NCBI GenBank assembly: GCA_020634395.1
Contig: JACKBU010000010.1
Coordinates: 1-64,000, forward strand
Reading direction: 5' to 3'
DNA length: 64,000 nt
From: Ardenticatenaceae bacterium
Lineage (GTDB): Bacteria; Chloroflexota; Anaerolineae; Promineifilales; Promineifilaceae
The translations under genes were made by a program, and so were the position numbers. Below are positions 47,193 through 55,055 of this stretch, in pieces. Under the pieces are notes generated by a model. It was not told where the DNA came from, did not search any database, and was given only the letters and a program-made list of their open reading frames with translations. Position 1 is the stretch's first letter; every line of letters starts with the position of its first letter.

Positions 47193-47243
47193 TTGACAGG
47201 CATGACGCAGTGTGTTATATTCCCTTATGATGCAGTGCGTCAT
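47193..47243 (+). promoter_or_regulatory. Strong phasin promoter with flanking inverted repeat
   Basis: TTGACA (47193-47198), 17-base spacer, TATATT (47216-47221): near-consensus. ATGACGCA (47202-47209) inside the spacer is the exact reverse complement of TGCGTCAT (47236-47243), and ATGACGCAGTG is partly repeated as ATGATGCAGTG at 47228. An inverted repeat spanning the -10 is a good operator candidate, plausibly for PhaR encoded downstream. Confidence 0.75.
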
Positions 47244-47340
47244 AAACCATCGACGGCACAGGCACAACATCTTCATAATATTTAAAGTACCGACAAAAGG
47301 TACATGCATATAGAGAAAAGGAAACCTGGGAGGTTTAATC

Positions 47341-47730
47341 ATGACAAATGAAGTAACAATCGAAGTAGTAGAAGAGAAAAATGCCGGCCTGCCCGGCATG
47401 GTTGTAGAGAACGTCCACAAAGTTTTCCTGGTTGGCCTCGGCGCTGCAGCAATGGCCCAGGACGAACTGGTCAATCTGGTAGACAAGTTTGTGGAACACG
47501 GCGAAGAAACCGAAAAGAAAGTCCGCGACACTGTCAACGAGAGAATCGAAGAGCGCAAGAAGGAAACAGAAAAGGCCAACAAACGGGCCGAGAAAGAATT
47601 CAACAAGCGCATGGAAACCGTTCTCCATCGCCTGAACATGCCCACCCGCGCCGAAATTCGTTCGCTCAACAACAAAATCACCAAGCTCTCCAAGAAAATT
47701 GACGAACTGAACCAGGAAACGGTAGCCTGA
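47341..47730 (+). CDS. Phasin-like granule-associated protein
   Basis: 129 residues of the PhaF/PhaI type: a hydrophobic N-terminal helix VHKVFLVGLGAAAMAQDELV (about 25-44), then a long charged helix (EETEKKVRDTVNERIEERKK) and the typical end HRLNMPTRAEIRSLNNKITK (about 97-116). Such proteins coat polyhydroxyalkanoate granules with the apolar side and expose the charged side. Good GGGAGG ribosome site and strong promoter 120 bases upstream, so probably abundant. Paralogue of 47793-48170 and of the C-terminal part of PhaR. Confidence 0.85.
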   Translation: MTNEVTIEVVEEKNAGLPGMVVENVHKVFLVGLGAAAMAQDELVNLVDKFVEHGEETEKKVRDTVNERIEERKKETEKANKRAEKEFNKRMETVLHRLNMPTRAEIRSLNNKITKLSKKIDELNQETVA

Positions 47731-47792
47731 TACAGTCAATCAACAGCACTTTCATTGGCCAAAGAGTCATAAACCGAAGAGAGGATTAAACC

Positions 47793-48170
47793 ATGGCTGA
47801 TATTGAAATCATTGAAGAAGAAGTTAACGAAGAACCAAATGCCTTGCTAGACGCCGTTCGGCGTGTATTGATGGCCGGCATTGGGGCTGTTGTTCTGGCG
47901 CAAGAGGAAGTGGAAGAGTTTGTCAACAAGCTGATTGAGCGCGGTGAAATTGCCGAAAAAGACGGCCGTAAACTCATCAACGAAGTCGTCGAAAAACGCA
48001 AAAAGAAAGCCCAAGATACCACGCAAAACGCCCAAGACGAAGTTGACAAACGCCTGGAAGGCATTCTGGATCGCCTCAATATCCCAACCAAAAGCGACAT
48101 CGATGCCCTCAATGCAAAAGTCACGGAGTTGACCGACAAAGTCGAAAGTTTGAAAAAGACCATGGCCTAG
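47793..48170 (+). CDS. Phasin-like granule-associated protein, second copy
   Basis: 125 residues, same plan as the preceding gene: apolar helix VRRVLMAGIGAVVLAQEEVE (about 21-40), charged helix with INEVVEKRKKKAQDTTQNAQ, and the end LDRLNIPTKSDIDALNAKVT. Starts 62 bases after it, likely in the same transcript; ribosome site AGAGAGG. Tandem duplication is the simplest origin. The two may form mixed coats or tetramers. No PHA synthase gene is in the window, so the nature of the granule is not shown. Confidence 0.85.
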   Translation: MADIEIIEEEVNEEPNALLDAVRRVLMAGIGAVVLAQEEVEEFVNKLIERGEIAEKDGRKLINEVVEKRKKKAQDTTQNAQDEVDKRLEGILDRLNIPTKSDIDALNAKVTELTDKVESLKKTMA

Positions 48171-48217
48171 CCCGGCTTTTTTAGCCATCGGGCAGCCATC
48201 TACGCAACAACAATGCC

Positions 48218-48242
48218 CCGGCGCTGTGCTTTTAGGCGCCGG
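48218..48242 (+). repeat. Hairpin CCGGCGC/GCGCCGG downstream of the phasins
   Basis: Perfect 7-base arms (48218-48224, 48236-48242) with an 11-base loop, after a smaller GGCTTTTTTAGCC hairpin at 48174. Both lie in the 3' region of the phasin transcript. Confidence 0.5.
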
Positions 48243-48280
48243 CAACGGGCAATCCAATTGGACTCTGGGGTAGAGAGCTC

Positions 48281-48318
48281 AGGGGGAGAAAACATAATGT
48301 TTTCTCCCCCTGTCCTTT
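48281..48318 (+). terminator. Strong intrinsic terminator after the phasin genes
   Basis: AGGGGGAGAAAACAT (48281-48295) and ATGTTTTCTCCCCCT (48297-48311) are exact complements, followed by GTCCTTTT. The A/T-rich top makes it potentially bidirectional. It separates the phasins from phaR. Confidence 0.85.
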
Positions 48319-48345
48319 TGCATACGGCTGGATCAGGCTTATAAT
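48317..48345 (+). promoter_or_regulatory. Promoter of the PhaR-like gene
   Basis: TTTGCA (48317-48322), 17-base spacer, TATAAT (48340-48345), directly after the terminator. Start near 48352, about 30 bases before the ATG with AGAGGAG between. Confidence 0.7.
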
Positions 48346-48382
48346 CGAGAAAAATAACGCCTTTATCTAGAGGAGCAAGCTT

Positions 48383-48967
48383 ATGCCGGTTATCAAGCGC
48401 TATCCGAATCGTAAACTTTACGATACCGAAGCCAAAAAATATATCACGCTCGATGGCATCGCGGAGCTCATCCGTAACGGCGAAGAAGTAAAGGTCGTAG
48501 ACCACACCACCGACGAGGATTTAACGGCCGTTACCCTCACCCAAATCATCTTCGAACAAGAAAAAAAGAGCAGCGGCTTCCTACCCACTTCTGTCCTGAC
48601 CGGACTGGTACAGGCCGGCGGCCAGACGGTCAACACCCTGCGCCGCAGCCTGACTTCCCCGCTCGAACTCCTGGTCCACGTAGACCAGGAAATCGATAAA
48701 CGCCTGCAACGCCTCACAGAACGCGGCGATCTGGCCAAAGAAGAAGCCTCACGCCTGCGCGAAAAGCTCCTCAGCGATCCGGCCCGCATTGCCGAAGACA
48801 AATTCAACGCCACCGCCAGCGAAATCGAAAAAATCGTGCGCTCCCGCGGCATCCCCACTCGTGACGAAGTACAAAAACTCATCACCCAACTCGACGACCT
48901 GGCCGGTAAAATCGAAGACCTGACCGAACAAGAACAGGCCGAACATTCAGACCAGGAAACAGCCTAA
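48383..48967 (+). CDS. phaR: PhaR-type polyhydroxyalkanoate regulator with phasin-like tail
   Basis: 194 residues. The N-terminal 60 residues, VIKRYPNRKLYDTEAKKYIT then LDGIAELIRNGEEVKVVDHT, are the PHB accumulation regulator DNA-binding domain, nearly textbook; TLTQIIFEQE follows. The C-terminal half (LTERGDLAKEEASRLREKLL, SRGIPTRDEVQKLITQLDDL) resembles the phasins encoded upstream, so one protein may both bind granules and DNA. In characterised bacteria PhaR leaves the phasin promoter when granules form. Own promoter at 48317-48345; six bases before the CoxG-like gene. Confidence 0.92.
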   Translation: MPVIKRYPNRKLYDTEAKKYITLDGIAELIRNGEEVKVVDHTTDEDLTAVTLTQIIFEQEKKSSGFLPTSVLTGLVQAGGQTVNTLRRSLTSPLELLVHVDQEIDKRLQRLTERGDLAKEEASRLREKLLSDPARIAEDKFNATASEIEKIVRSRGIPTRDEVQKLITQLDDLAGKIEDLTEQEQAEHSDQETA

Positions 48968-48973
48968 CCCCCC

Positions 48974-49600
48974 ATGGAAACGCGCGGAAGTTTTCTGTTA
49001 AGCACCCCTCCAGAATCCCTCTGGCCGCTGCTTTTAGAGCCCAACATCCTCGCCGCCATTATGCCGGGCGGCCAGACAGTTACACGCCGTGACGAAAATG
49101 AATACGCCGGCAAACTCTCCGTCCGGGTTGGCCCACTGGCGGGTGAATATGAAGCCCGGCTCAGCCTGAACGAAGTGGAGCCGCATATTGGCCTGGCTTT
49201 TGACTATATGGCAGAAAGCCCAAACGGCCGTCTCCAGGGCTACGGCCGTCTCCACCTGCAGCCGCAAGACAGCTGCACCCTCCTCAGCTACGAGGCCCAT
49301 ACCACCGTCAGCGGCGCTCTGGCCCAGTACGCCACGCCCCTTCTGGAAACCAGCGGCCGGGCCATCGTGCGCCAGAGCCTGGAGCGCCTGGAAGGCTTGC
49401 TGCAAAACGGCACGGCCGCCAGCATTGCCAGCGGTACATGGACAGCTCCCACTGTGCCAAAGAAAGCGCCTGGCCGCCTGCCACCTCCCCTGCCCGGCCA
49501 GCCCGTCAGCGCCGCGCTTACGCTGGCAGCCCTCGCTGCCGTGCTGCTGGCCCTGATCCTGATTTTGCAGAAGAAACGCCGCCCAGCAGAAAGTGGGTAA
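48974..49600 (+). CDS. CoxG-type SRPBCC protein with C-terminal membrane helix
   Basis: 208 residues. The first about 145 residues match the SRPBCC fold of CoxG (carbon monoxide dehydrogenase subunit G family): PPESLWPLLLEPNILAAIMP with GG, YAGKLSVRVGPLAGEYEARL, and CTLLSYEAHTTVSGALAQYA. Then a Pro-rich linker and one membrane helix (LTLAALAAVLLALILILQ), ending in a basic KKRR. CoxG recruits CO dehydrogenase to membranes, but no cox genes are present, so a hydrophobic-ligand role is as likely. Follows phaR by six bases and probably shares its transcript. Converges with galE. Confidence 0.83.
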   Translation: METRGSFLLSTPPESLWPLLLEPNILAAIMPGGQTVTRRDENEYAGKLSVRVGPLAGEYEARLSLNEVEPHIGLAFDYMAESPNGRLQGYGRLHLQPQDSCTLLSYEAHTTVSGALAQYATPLLETSGRAIVRQSLERLEGLLQNGTAASIASGTWTAPTVPKKAPGRLPPPLPGQPVSAALTLAALAAVLLALILILQKKRRPAESG

Positions 49601-49626
49601 CGGCCGTTAGCCCCGCCCCTAGCGCT

Positions 49627-50640
49627 TCATGCATACCCATGAGGGTTTTGCGCCTGCCAGCGCCAGGCATCGGCGCACATTGTCTCCAGGTCGCGCTGGG
49701 CGCGCCAGCCCAGTTCTTGCGCCGCCCGCGACGGATCGGCATAGGAACTGGCCACGTCACCCGGCCGCCGGTCGACAATGCGGTAGGGAATTTCTCGTCC
49801 AGAAACTTTGGCAAAAGCCTTCACCACATCCAGCACCGAATAGCCCGTGCCTGTACCCAGGTTATACACCACCACACCAGGATTGTCGGCCAGTTTTTCC
49901 AGAGCCCGCAGATGGCCAAGCACCAGATCGACGACGTGGATGTAATCGCGCACGCCGGTGCCGTCCGGCGTGTCATAATCGCCGCCAAACACGCGCAGGT
50001 AGGGCAGCTTGCCCACAGCAACCTGGGTGATGTAAGGCAGCAGGTTGTTGGGAATGCCGTTGGGATCTTCGCCGATACGGCCGCTGCTGTGCGCGCCGAC
50101 CGGGTTGAAGTAACGCAGCAAGACGATGTTCCAGGCACTGTCGGCAACGTACAGGTCTTGCAAGATTTTTTCGATGATGGCTTTGGAACGGCCGTATGGA
50201 TTGGTGGCTTCGCGCAGGGGCGTATCCTCCGTTACCGGCACGGTCTCCGGTTCGCCATAAACCGTGGCCGAAGAGCTGAATACCAGATTCTTCACGCCGT
50301 GCTCGGCCATCACCTGGCACAACGTCACCGTGCCGCCGACGTTGTTGTCGTAATAGGCCAACGGCATAGACACCGATTCACCCACCGCTTTTAGCCCGGC
50401 AAAGTGCATCACCGCCTCGATGGGATGTTGGTTGAAAACGGCCGTTAGCCCCACCCTGTCACGCAAATCCACCTGGTAAAACACGGCCGTTTTACCTGTA
50501 ATCTCTGCCACCCGCCGCAGCGACTCCTCCTTGCTGTTGGCCAGATTATCCACCACCACCACCTCATGCCCGGCCTGCAGCAGCTCCAACACGGCATGAC
50601 TGCCAATAAAACCGGCCCCACCCGTCACAAGAATTCTCAT
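49627..50640 (-). CDS. galE: UDP-glucose 4-epimerase
   Basis: Interconverts UDP-glucose and UDP-galactose (or the N-acetyl forms) with bound NAD+. 337 residues: RILVTGGAGFIGSHAVLELL (NAD loop GxxGxxG), VDNLANSK, HFAGLKAVGES, the catalytic FSSSATVYGEP (Ser-Ser-x-x-Tyr site pattern, with Ser near 122) and NPYGRSK (Tyr/Lys pair near 147-151), later RYFNPVGAHSSGRIGEDPNG and GDGTGVRDYIH-like (seen as PDGTGVRDYIHV). ATG 50640 is preferred over 50646 because AGGAGA then lies at seven bases. Supplies sugar nucleotides for surface glycans; two bases after the glycosyltransferase stop. Confidence 0.95.
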   Translation of the reverse strand: MRILVTGGAGFIGSHAVLELLQAGHEVVVVDNLANSKEESLRRVAEITGKTAVFYQVDLRDRVGLTAVFNQHPIEAVMHFAGLKAVGESVSMPLAYYDNNVGGTVTLCQVMAEHGVKNLVFSSSATVYGEPETVPVTEDTPLREATNPYGRSKAIIEKILQDLYVADSAWNIVLLRYFNPVGAHSSGRIGEDPNGIPNNLLPYITQVAVGKLPYLRVFGGDYDTPDGTGVRDYIHVVDLVLGHLRALEKLADNPGVVVYNLGTGTGYSVLDVVKAFAKVSGREIPYRIVDRRPGDVASSYADPSRAAQELGWRAQRDLETMCADAWRWQAQNPHGYA

Positions 50641-50642
50641 CC

Positions 50643-52316
50643 TCATTCTCCTGTTTGATAAACTGTTACCTTTGTTTGTGAAAAACTTTGGCTCTCTACC
50701 TGTTGAAGCCCCAGGTTTTCAAGCGCCGGTTTTATAGCCGACTCAGGGAAACGACCTGCGTCATCCTTACGCGACAACACAACAACCGATTTCACGCCTT
50801 CCACACCCCACTGCTCTCGTAAAAACGATTCCAACCCCGCCGGGCCAGTTGAGTACCGGGTGCCTGCCGGCAAACCCAGGTACAGTGTGCGCAAGCCCAA
50901 AGTAGAATCTGCTCGCTGCAAAACTGGCAAAATTGTGTTCTGCAGCGCCAGGACAGGTATCTTCTTAAACAAATCCTGCGCCGCCCGATCTTGCTCATAG
51001 TGCATCGTTACTCCAGAGTGTGAAATATCCAGTACTTTTTCTTTCGCAGTTAAGTTCCAGTCCAGTACAGGCGGCGAAGGCTGCACTAAATCCATCGAAC
51101 CGATAAGCAGCAGTGAGTCTTGAGTACGCGCCACTTCACTAAGGTAGGCAATTAAGGCGTGATCTGTTTGCCTGGCGTCTGCCTCATAAGTTTGGGCAAA
51201 AGCCAGGGTCGCCGCCACCAGTAGGCCGACGCTCGCTGCTCTGGGCAGCCAAAACTTAACGCCGCGCTTACCTGATGCCCACCACTGCGCCAGCACATAC
51301 CCAATTAACAAAAAAATGGCCGGCAAAATAGGAAGAAGATGGCGAACCACTTTCGTATGATGAATTTGCCCTAACAAAAACTGCAACGTAATGAGTATGA
51401 GCAAAAAACGTACGTTCCTATCCCGCCAATACCAAAACGCGGCAACAAAAGCCGCCAGCCATACGGCAAACATCCAGCCAGCGCCAGCCATACTGACTAA
51501 CGCGCGGGGATAAAACAATAAACCTGCAGCCGTATACGGTTCTTGGACTCCAAAAGGGACATTTACCAATGCCTGCCACGTACTGGTAATTTTAGGTGGA
51601 TAAACAAACCATATGGCAAAAATGACAGTGATAGGCAGCAAAAAGAAGAACATCTCACGAGTCAAAAGTTTGCGCACACGAAAACGCACATCCATCACGG
51701 CCCCTATCAAGATTACCATGAATAACAGAATGCCATAGTTGGCTTTAGCAAAATATGCCGCCGCAACAGAAAGCCCGAGCAAAAAGTAAACCTTGCTTTC
51801 ATGAGGATATTTGGTAGTGATAAAGTAAAGGAGAAAAGTGACGATTAGAAACAAAATGCCGTAAATCTCTAACATCACCTCTGCAGCGTGAGCGGCCATT
51901 TCTGTGTTTGTGAGAAACAGGATCGCCGCTATGGCAGCGGCGACTTCTCGATACTGCCGGGTCATGTTAATGCCGGTTATGTATAACAGTATGGCAGCCA
52001 GCAAAAACACCACCAAACTAACCACGCGAGCAGCAACCATCGACACTGGGCCTATCAAAAATGCCGCGCCCACAAACCACGACTGTAATGGTGGCCAATA
52101 TACCTGGCGATAGCTGTCATAAAAAAAACCGGGCCAATCTCTTTGTTGGATGTCTTCAGAGATCAGAATACCCCTGAGCGTATGAGCAGCTTCATCCCAA
52201 TGCGGAGCGCCATCCGGCGCAATTGCCATCGTGTAAATGCGCCACCCAATCAGCGCCGCAAAACAACAGACGACTATCAAGAACTGAAACCGCCACTTTT
52301 TGCTCCCGTGAATCAT
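50643..52316 (-). CDS. Membrane glycosyltransferase of GT39/GT83 type
   Basis: About 557 residues with about 11-12 membrane helices. After the first helix the loop IAPDGAPHWDEAAHTLRGIL carries the Asp-Glu pair expected of ArnT/PMT-like enzymes that take sugars from polyprenyl phosphates. A C-terminal soluble domain (about 430-557) follows. An open frame extends to 52493, but ATG 52316 has GGAAGGGGAA before it and overlaps the stop of the pabB-pabC gene by four bases (ATGA), typical coupling. Target may be a wall polymer or protein. Located next to galE. Confidence 0.82.
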   Translation of the reverse strand: MIHGSKKWRFQFLIVVCCFAALIGWRIYTMAIAPDGAPHWDEAAHTLRGILISEDIQQRDWPGFFYDSYRQVYWPPLQSWFVGAAFLIGPVSMVAARVVSLVVFLLAAILLYITGINMTRQYREVAAAIAAILFLTNTEMAAHAAEVMLEIYGILFLIVTFLLYFITTKYPHESKVYFLLGLSVAAAYFAKANYGILLFMVILIGAVMDVRFRVRKLLTREMFFFLLPITVIFAIWFVYPPKITSTWQALVNVPFGVQEPYTAAGLLFYPRALVSMAGAGWMFAVWLAAFVAAFWYWRDRNVRFLLILITLQFLLGQIHHTKVVRHLLPILPAIFLLIGYVLAQWWASGKRGVKFWLPRAASVGLLVAATLAFAQTYEADARQTDHALIAYLSEVARTQDSLLLIGSMDLVQPSPPVLDWNLTAKEKVLDISHSGVTMHYEQDRAAQDLFKKIPVLALQNTILPVLQRADSTLGLRTLYLGLPAGTRYSTGPAGLESFLREQWGVEGVKSVVVLSRKDDAGRFPESAIKPALENLGLQQVESQSFSQTKVTVYQTGE

Positions 52317-54043
52317 TTCCCCCTTCCGATCATTTCTGCTGGCCGCCAGCCGCGCACGGAGTTGAGTAGATAAATTTGCGAGGCTCGCGCCAAATCTTCC
52401 AGGTACAGCACTTTTTCGCGCACACGGCCGTTTGCCAGCATCTCCGCGCGCAGCGTGCCCGGCAGCAGGCCACATGCGGCCGGCGGCGTCCATAAGCCAC
52501 CATCCAACTCCAGCACCAGGTTAGAGCTGCCGGCTTCGGTCAATTCGCCGCGCTCATTCCACAAAATCACCTCGTCGCAGTCCGGACGCGACTCTCTGGC
52601 GGCCGCATATACCTGGCGGTGGGTTGTCTTGTGGCACAAAAACACATTGTCAGAGGCGACCGGCTGCTGCGCCAGGCCAAGGCGCACCGGTTCCGGCAGC
52701 TGGCCGGCAGCCAGCGGCTCGGTCGCCAGTTGGATACGGCCGTTGCGCCCCAGCGTCAGCCGCACCTTGCACGCTTCGGTCAATTCGGCCGCCAGTTCAG
52801 AGAGAGCCGCGCGCACGGCCGTTTCCGCCACGGCAAAGTCAAAATAAGTCGCGCTGTCCAGCAGCCGGGCCACGTGCCGCTCCAACAGGAAGTAGCCGCC
52901 ATCCGGTTCCCACAGCAGCGATTCCAACAGGTCAAACTGCGGTCGCCGTGTTCGCAGCACCTGCGCTTTGAGCAAACACTCGGCGTATTCAGCGGCCGGG
53001 TCGGAATCCCAGACAACGCCGCTGCCCACACCATACACGGCCGTTTCCCGCGTCCGGTCCACAACCACCGTGCGAATCGCCACGTTAAACTGCGCCCGCC
53101 GCCCCGGAGCAACAAAACCAATCGCGCCGGTGTACACGCCGCGCGGTCCCCCTTCCAATTCACGGATGATCTGCATGGTGCGCACTTTTGGCGCGCCGGT
53201 GATAGAGGCACAGGGATACATGGCGCGTAACACGTCGCCCAGGCCGGCAGCTGTGCGCGCCGTAACCGTAGAAGTCATCTGCAGCACGGTGGGATACTGC
53301 TCCACGGCGAATAATTCCGGCACGGCGACGCTGCCCGTAGCGGCTACCCGCCCCATGTCGTTGCGGATCATATCGACAATCATCACGTTTTCCGCCCGGT
53401 TTTTTTCGGATTGGCGCAGCCAGGCAGCGTTGGCCGCGTCTTCGGCGGTGGTGCGCCCGCGCACGGCCGTGCCCTTCATCGGCTTCGAGGTCAAAACGCT
53501 CCCATCCAGCCGGAAGAACAGTTCCGGCGAGACGGAACAGACGACGTGCCGCCCGGTATCGACGTAGGCCGTGTATTGGGCCTGCTGCGCCTGCGCCAGA
53601 TCCCGAAACAGTCCCCAGGGGGCGCCGCGAAAAGAGGCGCAAAGGGGAAAAGTTAAATTGACCTGGTAGGTATATCCGGCGGCGATGTGCTGCTTGATGC
53701 GGGCCACGGCCGTTACATACCTCGCTTCGTCCAGCTCCGGCTGCCAGGTGCCCATCTCGTAAGCAGCCGGGGGGAACTCGTCGAGCGTGGTCACGGTGTC
53801 CGGCGCCGTGTAGAGGCCAAACCAGAGCAGCGGCGGGTCGTCGGGGTGCGGCGGGTGGACGGCCAGGCCAAAAGCAGCGGCGGCTTCGTAGCTGAGGAAT
53901 CCGGCGGCGTAGAGACGCCGGGTAGAAACGGCCGTTTCCACTTCGGCCAGCGCCGCGTTGACCTCGGTGGGATTAACGGCCGTAATCACCTGCACCGGCT
54001 CCCGAAACACCAGCCAGCGCGCACCATCTTGCACAATTACCAT
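52313..54043 (-). CDS. Aminodeoxychorismate synthase component I fused to aminodeoxychorismate lyase
   Basis: Makes 4-aminobenzoate for folate. 576 residues. N part (about 1-350) is a chorismate-binding enzyme: YTYQVNLTFPL, CSVSPELFFRLDGSVLTSKP followed by MKGTAVRGR, SEKNRAENVMIVDMIRNDMG and PCASITGAPKVRTMQII. C part (about 365-576) is a class IV PLP aminotransferase fold: DEVILWNERGELTEAGSSNL and CGLLPGTLRAEML, as in PabC. Such PabB-PabC fusions are known. ATG 54043 chosen, as upstream codons are repeat sequence; no clear ribosome site. The glutamine amidotransferase subunit PabA is not in the window. Coupled with the downstream membrane enzyme. Confidence 0.92.
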   Translation of the reverse strand: MVIVQDGARWLVFREPVQVITAVNPTEVNAALAEVETAVSTRRLYAAGFLSYEAAAAFGLAVHPPHPDDPPLLWFGLYTAPDTVTTLDEFPPAAYEMGTWQPELDEARYVTAVARIKQHIAAGYTYQVNLTFPLCASFRGAPWGLFRDLAQAQQAQYTAYVDTGRHVVCSVSPELFFRLDGSVLTSKPMKGTAVRGRTTAEDAANAAWLRQSEKNRAENVMIVDMIRNDMGRVAATGSVAVPELFAVEQYPTVLQMTSTVTARTAAGLGDVLRAMYPCASITGAPKVRTMQIIRELEGGPRGVYTGAIGFVAPGRRAQFNVAIRTVVVDRTRETAVYGVGSGVVWDSDPAAEYAECLLKAQVLRTRRPQFDLLESLLWEPDGGYFLLERHVARLLDSATYFDFAVAETAVRAALSELAAELTEACKVRLTLGRNGRIQLATEPLAAGQLPEPVRLGLAQQPVASDNVFLCHKTTHRQVYAAARESRPDCDEVILWNERGELTEAGSSNLVLELDGGLWTPPAACGLLPGTLRAEMLANGRVREKVLYLEDLARASQIYLLNSVRGWRPAEMIGRGK

Positions 54044-54051
54044 GGGAACAT

Positions 54052-54121
54052 TTGAATGCGGAGTGGAGAGTAGGGAGTGCGGCGTGGGGACAAGAGATTC
54101 CGCGCTCCGCACTCTGCACTT
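54052..54121. repeat. GAGTGCGG/CCGCACTC inverted spacer repeat
   Basis: GAGTGCGG (54075-54082) pairs with CCGCACTC (54107-54114), set in repeated GGAGTGGAGAGTAGGGAGTG units. It lies between the proC stop and the pabB-pabC start and probably replaces a normal leader there, which may be why no ribosome site is seen. Confidence 0.7.
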
Positions 54122-54958
54122 CTACTGCGGCCCTTTGGATTCTTCGCCGCGGCCCAGGGCGATGGAACGCTCATAGGCAGCCCAGATGCCGCGCGAAATG
54201 ACGGTGCGCAGGCCGCCTTTTTCCATGTGATACAGCGCTTCGGCCGTCGTGCCGCCGGGAGAAGTTACCTGATTGCGCAGCTCGGCCACGTGCTTGTTGG
54301 AGCGGCGGGCAAATTCCACCGAACCCAGCATCGTCTGCGTCACCAGGTCGGTGGCGATGCGGCGCGAAAAGCCCATGTGGACGCCAGCGTCGATCATCGC
54401 CTCCATCATCATGAAGACGTACCCCGGACCAGAGCCGCTGAGCGCCGTCGCCATATCCAGGTAACGCTCATCATCGACAAAAATCTCCTGGCCGAAGGAG
54501 CCGAGAATGGCCTGTGCTTGCTGCTTGTGCAGATCGTTTACCTCCGGTGTGGCCGTCCACACGGTGATGCCCTGACCGATTTGCGCCGGCGTGTTGGGCA
54601 TGGCGCGCACCACAGAGGCGTGGGCCACGCCATCGGCCAGTTTGCGGATTGGCACCCCGGCGATAATGGAGAGGACCAAATCCTGCCGCCGCAGGTGGCC
54701 GCGAATGGTGGGCAGCACCTCGTCCAGGTTTTGGGGCTTGATGGAAAAGACGACGACCTGCCCCTCTTCGGCGGCGGCGGCGTTGTCTTCGGTGGTGCGC
54801 ACGCCGTGGCGCTCGTGCAAATATTTTAGCCGCGCCTGCCAGGGATCGGCAGCGATGATGTGGTCGGCCGAGATGATGTCTTGATCCAGCAGCCCGCGAA
54901 TCATAGCCTCGGCCATGGTCCCGCTGCCGATGAAGGCGATTTTTTTGTCTTGAAACAT
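54122..54958 (-). CDS. proC: Pyrroline-5-carboxylate reductase
   Basis: Last step of proline synthesis, NAD(P)H-dependent. 278 residues: KKIAFIGSGTMAEAMIRGLL (dinucleotide loop GxGxMA), VVFSIKPQNLDEVLP, SIIAGVPIRKLADGV, RAMPNTPAQIGQGIT and the C-terminal signature GSGPGYVFMMMEAMIDAGVH with VTSPGGTTAEALYHME. ATG 54958 follows AAGGAT; the longer frame begins in a spacer repeat and was rejected. Stands between the folate fusion gene and the racemase, with repeat elements on both sides. Confidence 0.95.
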   Translation of the reverse strand: MFQDKKIAFIGSGTMAEAMIRGLLDQDIISADHIIAADPWQARLKYLHERHGVRTTEDNAAAAEEGQVVVFSIKPQNLDEVLPTIRGHLRRQDLVLSIIAGVPIRKLADGVAHASVVRAMPNTPAQIGQGITVWTATPEVNDLHKQQAQAILGSFGQEIFVDDERYLDMATALSGSGPGYVFMMMEAMIDAGVHMGFSRRIATDLVTQTMLGSVEFARRSNKHVAELRNQVTSPGGTTAEALYHMEKGGLRTVISRGIWAAYERSIALGRGEESKGPQ

Positions 54959-54967
54959 AAGGGATCC

Positions 54968-55050
54968 TTTTAAATTGGTTAATTGTTGAATTGGTGAATG
55001 ATTAATTGTTACTCGCGAACGCGATTCGCCATTCAACAGTTGAACAATGC
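54968..55050. repeat. Low-complexity AATTGTTGAATTGG spacer with inverted partner
   Basis: GGTTAATTGTTGAATTGGTG units, then GCGAACGCGATTCGC, then CATTCAACAGTTGAACAATG. ATTGTT and AACAAT ends pair. It fills the gap between proC and the racemase gene, which are co-oriented. Confidence 0.65.
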
Positions 55051-55055
55051 AGCCA

